The translations under genes were made by a program, and so were the position numbers. Shown here one piece after another: positions 61,755 through 64,000 of a stretch of DNA of 64,000 nt. Below the pieces are notes generated by a model that worked only from the letters and a program-made list of their open reading frames with translations, made no database searches and was not told the DNA's origin. The stretch is taken from assembly GCF_000429265.1 (NCBI RefSeq), contig NZ_AUBN01000003.1, forward strand, positions 62,001 through 126,000, in the 5' to 3' direction. This stretch comes from Actinomyces gerencseriae DSM 6844. Its GTDB lineage: Bacteria > Actinomycetota > Actinomycetes > Actinomycetales > Actinomycetaceae. How positions within the stretch are numbered: position 1 is the first letter of the stretch; the number at the start of each line of letters is the position of its first letter.

Positions 61755-64000
61755 TCAGGCCCTCCTGCGCCTGGCCGGGGCCTCGCCGAGCTCGACGGCG
61801 GTGACGCGCACCGGGGTGCTCTCGGGAGCCTCGGCGCCGGGGACCGCCTCGGTCGCACCGGTCCTTGCGGGCGTCGCGACCTCTACCGTGAAGGGGCCGA
61901 TGACCTTGGCGGCGTCGACCAGGTCCGCGCGCACGGTCTCGACCGCGTCGGCCACGGCGGCGGCCTCGGGAGCCACTGCCAGGGCGACCGACAGGATCGG
62001 AGTCCTCTGACTCGTCCTGGCCTCGGACTTCACCTTGCGCAGGGCGGTCAGGGCCGCTCCCGCGTGCGCGACCAGCCGGGCGTCTGCGCCGCCCGCGGCC
62101 TCCCGCAGCACCGCCGCCTCGGGCCACGCCGCGCGGTGCACGCTCCCGGTGCGGTACCAGCTCCACACCTCCTCGGTGACGAAGGGCAGGAAGGGGGCGA
62201 ACAGGCGCACGAACGTGTCCACCGCGATCGCCAGCAGCGCGCGGGCGCTGCGCACCGCCGCGGCGTCGTGCGAGCCGTCGAAGTCGTTGGCGCGATCCTT
62301 GACCAGCTCGATGTAGTCGTCGCAGAAGGTCCAGAACAGGGACTCCGCGGCCTCCAGCGCGCGGGCGTGCTCGAAGTCCTCGAACGCGGCCGTCGCGGTC
62401 TCGACGACATCGGCCAGGGCGGACAGCACGGCGCGGTCGATGGGCTCCGTGACCGCGCTCGCCTCCAGGCTCGGCGGCGGCACGGCGGCCAGCGCCGTCT
62501 CATCGGCGTCGAACGGGATCCCCATGGACAGGGCGAACTTGGAGGCGTTGAGGATCTTGATGGCCAGGCGTCGTCCGATCTTGATCTGCGCCTCGTCGAA
62601 GGTGGCGTCCAGCCCCAGGCGGGCCGACGCCGCCCAGTAGCGCACGGCGTCGGAGCCGTACTGCTCCAGCAGGTCCATGGGGGTGACGACATTGCCCTTG
62701 GACTTGGACATCTTCTTGTGATCCGGATCCAGGATCCACCCGGAGATGCCTGCGTGCGCCCATGGCAGCGCACCGAACTCCAGATCGGCGCGCACGACGG
62801 TGGAGAACAGCCAGGTGCGGATGATGTCCTGCCCCTGGGGGCGCAGATCCATGGGGTAGGTGCGGGCGAAGAGATCCTCGTCGGTCAGCCACCCGCAGGC
62901 CAGCTCGGGGGACAGGGAGGAGGTCGCCCAGGTGTCCATGATGTCCAGCTCGCCGACGAACCCGCCCGGCGCGCCGCGCTGCTCCTCGGTGTATCCGGCC
63001 GGGACGTCCGAGGAGGGGTCGATCGGCAGGGCCGACTCCTCGGGGGTGATGATCGCGTCGTAGTCGACCTCGCCGTCGGCCCCGACCCCGTACCACAGCG
63101 GGAAGGGCACGCCGAAGAAGCGCTGGCGGGAGATGAGCCAGTCGTTGTTCAGACCCGTCACCCAGTTCTCGTAGCGCACCCGCATGAAGTCGGGGTGGAA
63201 GGTCAGCTCGCGCCCGCGCGTCAGCAGCTCGGCCCGCAGGTCCGCCCCCGTCTCCGGATTCGTCCACGCCCTGCCGCCGTTGCGGATGTACCACTGGCGG
63301 GAGGTGACGATCTCCAGGGGCTTGTCGCCCTTCTCGAAGAAGTTGGTCTGGCGCATCGTCCTGGTGGGCTCGCCGCGCATCTCGCCGGTGGCGGCCAGCT
63401 CGCCCACGACCGCCTCGCGGGCCGAGAAGGTGGTCCTGCCGGCCATGGACCGGTAGACCTCGCGACCGCGGGAGTCGGCGATCCAGTCGGGGACCTCGCT
63501 CCGCAGGCGTCCGTCCCTGCGCAGCACCGCGCGCAGCGGCAGGCTCAGATCGCGCCACCAGTCGATATCGGTGGTGTCGCCGAAGGTGCAGCACATGGCG
63601 ATGCCCGCGCCCTTGTCCATCTCGGCCTCGGGGTGGGCCAGCACGGGCACCTCGACGCCGAAGACGGGGGAGGCGACGGTCGTGCCGAACAGCGGCTTGA
63701 AGCGCTCGTCGTCGGGATGGGCCACCAGGGCCACGCAGGCCGGCAGCAGCTCGGGACGCGTCGTCTCCACGCAGATGTCGGCGGTGCCGCCCGGTCCCGC
63801 CTCGATCGGGGCGCCCGCCGCCTCCGCCGCGGCCGCGGCCGCGGAATCGACCACGTGGAAGGCGATGCGGTGGTAGAAGCCGGGGTACTCCCGCGACTCC
63901 AGCTCCGCCTGGGCCACCGCCGTCTGGAACGTCACGTCCCACAGGCCGGGGGCGGCGGACTGGTAGGCCTCCCCTCGCGCCAGGTTGCGCAGGAAGGCGG
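61755..64000 (-). CDS. valS: valyl-tRNA synthetase (5' end outside the window)
   Basis: The C-terminal 747 residues or so of the enzyme that charges tRNA-Val; the start lies beyond the right edge, and the frame is open to the last base. The class I signature KMSKS appears in DHKKMSKSKGNVVTP. The editing domain occupies the visible N-terminal part (including TRPELLPACVALVAHPDD), followed by the catalytic half (GVPFPLWYGVG, STVVRADLEFG) and the anticodon-binding helices. The far C-terminus includes the coiled-coil-like region (LTALRKVKSEARTSQRTP) and a variable tail. Confidence 0.97.
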   Translation of the reverse strand, partial: AFLRNLARGEAYQSAAPGLWDVTFQTAVAQAELESREYPGFYHRIAFHVVDSAAAAAAEAAGAPIEAGPGGTADICVETTRPELLPACVALVAHPDDERFKPLFGTTVASPVFGVEVPVLAHPEAEMDKGAGIAMCCTFGDTTDIDWWRDLSLPLRAVLRRDGRLRSEVPDWIADSRGREVYRSMAGRTTFSAREAVVGELAATGEMRGEPTRTMRQTNFFEKGDKPLEIVTSRQWYIRNGGRAWTNPETGADLRAELLTRGRELTFHPDFMRVRYENWVTGLNNDWLISRQRFFGVPFPLWYGVGADGEVDYDAIITPEESALPIDPSSDVPAGYTEEQRGAPGGFVGELDIMDTWATSSLSPELACGWLTDEDLFARTYPMDLRPQGQDIIRTWLFSTVVRADLEFGALPWAHAGISGWILDPDHKKMSKSKGNVVTPMDLLEQYGSDAVRYWAASARLGLDATFDEAQIKIGRRLAIKILNASKFALSMGIPFDADETALAAVPPPSLEASAVTEPIDRAVLSALADVVETATAAFEDFEHARALEAAESLFWTFCDDYIELVKDRANDFDGSHDAAAVRSARALLAIAVDTFVRLFAPFLPFVTEEVWSWYRTGSVHRAAWPEAAVLREAAGGADARLVAHAGAALTALRKVKSEARTSQRTPILSVALAVAPEAAAVADAVETVRADLVDAAKVIGPFTVEVATPARTGATEAVPGAEAPESTPVRVTAVELGEAPARRRRA

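Noticed and set aside
59299-62166. 955-residue open frame over the first acyl-CoA ligase and valS end
   Set aside because: Arg/Gly-rich shadow frame; the true genes occupy other frames with intact motifs.

Overview
The window is about 70% G+C and carries a gene set typical of an actinobacterium. The closest general match is an Actinomyces-like member of the Actinomycetaceae (inference). Supporting features are the clpP1-clpP2-clpX order, an rpiB-nei pair as in mycobacteria, a cysK-cysE operon, actinobacterial-type L32, a sortase-anchored surface protein, PTS sugar uptake, and many genes with a TANNNT-like -10 hexamer only 6-7 nt before the start codon, which suggests leaderless transcripts.

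Layout. 1-3.3 kb: end of an unknown gene, a LysR regulator, prfB and a CPBP membrane protease. 3.6-7.5 kb: an unusual cassette of one or two tiny peptide ORFs, an ABC exporter (ATPase plus two permeases) and a shortened RsgA-type ribosomal GTPase, joined by 1-4 nt overlaps up to the GTPase. 7.5-12 kb: debris, an orphan Phd-type antitoxin, ettA, and an AT-richer DUF4839-like lipoprotein bracketed by 61-bp direct repeats. 12-20.4 kb: tesB, then carbohydrate genes (ptsI, two EIIB proteins, EIIA, EIIC, malQ) that together would import and phosphorylate a sugar and process maltodextrins. 20.5-27.8 kb: pepN, an LCP-family cell-wall ligase, a sortase-anchored protein and an M13 endopeptidase. 27.9-34.6 kb: broken membrane genes, rpiB, nei, cysE, cysK with a cysteine-rich leader peptide, a YigZ protein, rpmF, then tRNA-Gly and tRNA-Pro.

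34.8-42.3 kb, immediately after tRNA-Pro, is an insertion-sequence graveyard (IS3, IS630, IS5, IS256 and ISL3 remnants, all frameshifted). It surrounds one intact low-G+C gene for an unrecognised multi-pass membrane protein. 42.5-46.3 kb: a proline-rich membrane protein, a small monooxygenase, and a sugar-binding lipoprotein translationally coupled to a FucP-type permease. 46.5-46.7 kb has a CRISPR-like pair of 28-bp repeats. 46.8-51.4 kb: tig and a TetR-ABC exporter operon with overlapping palindromic operators. 51.4-64 kb: a cupin, clpP1, clpP2, clpX, chorismate mutase, three tandem long-chain acyl-CoA ligase paralogues showing gene conversion, and the 3' three quarters of valS.

The strongest candidates for something new are the peptide-exporter-RsgA cassette, the cysteine-rich leader upstream of cysK, the inverted-repeat element whose interior is flipped between its two copies, the IS-enclosed membrane gene, and the binding protein paired with an MFS carrier.
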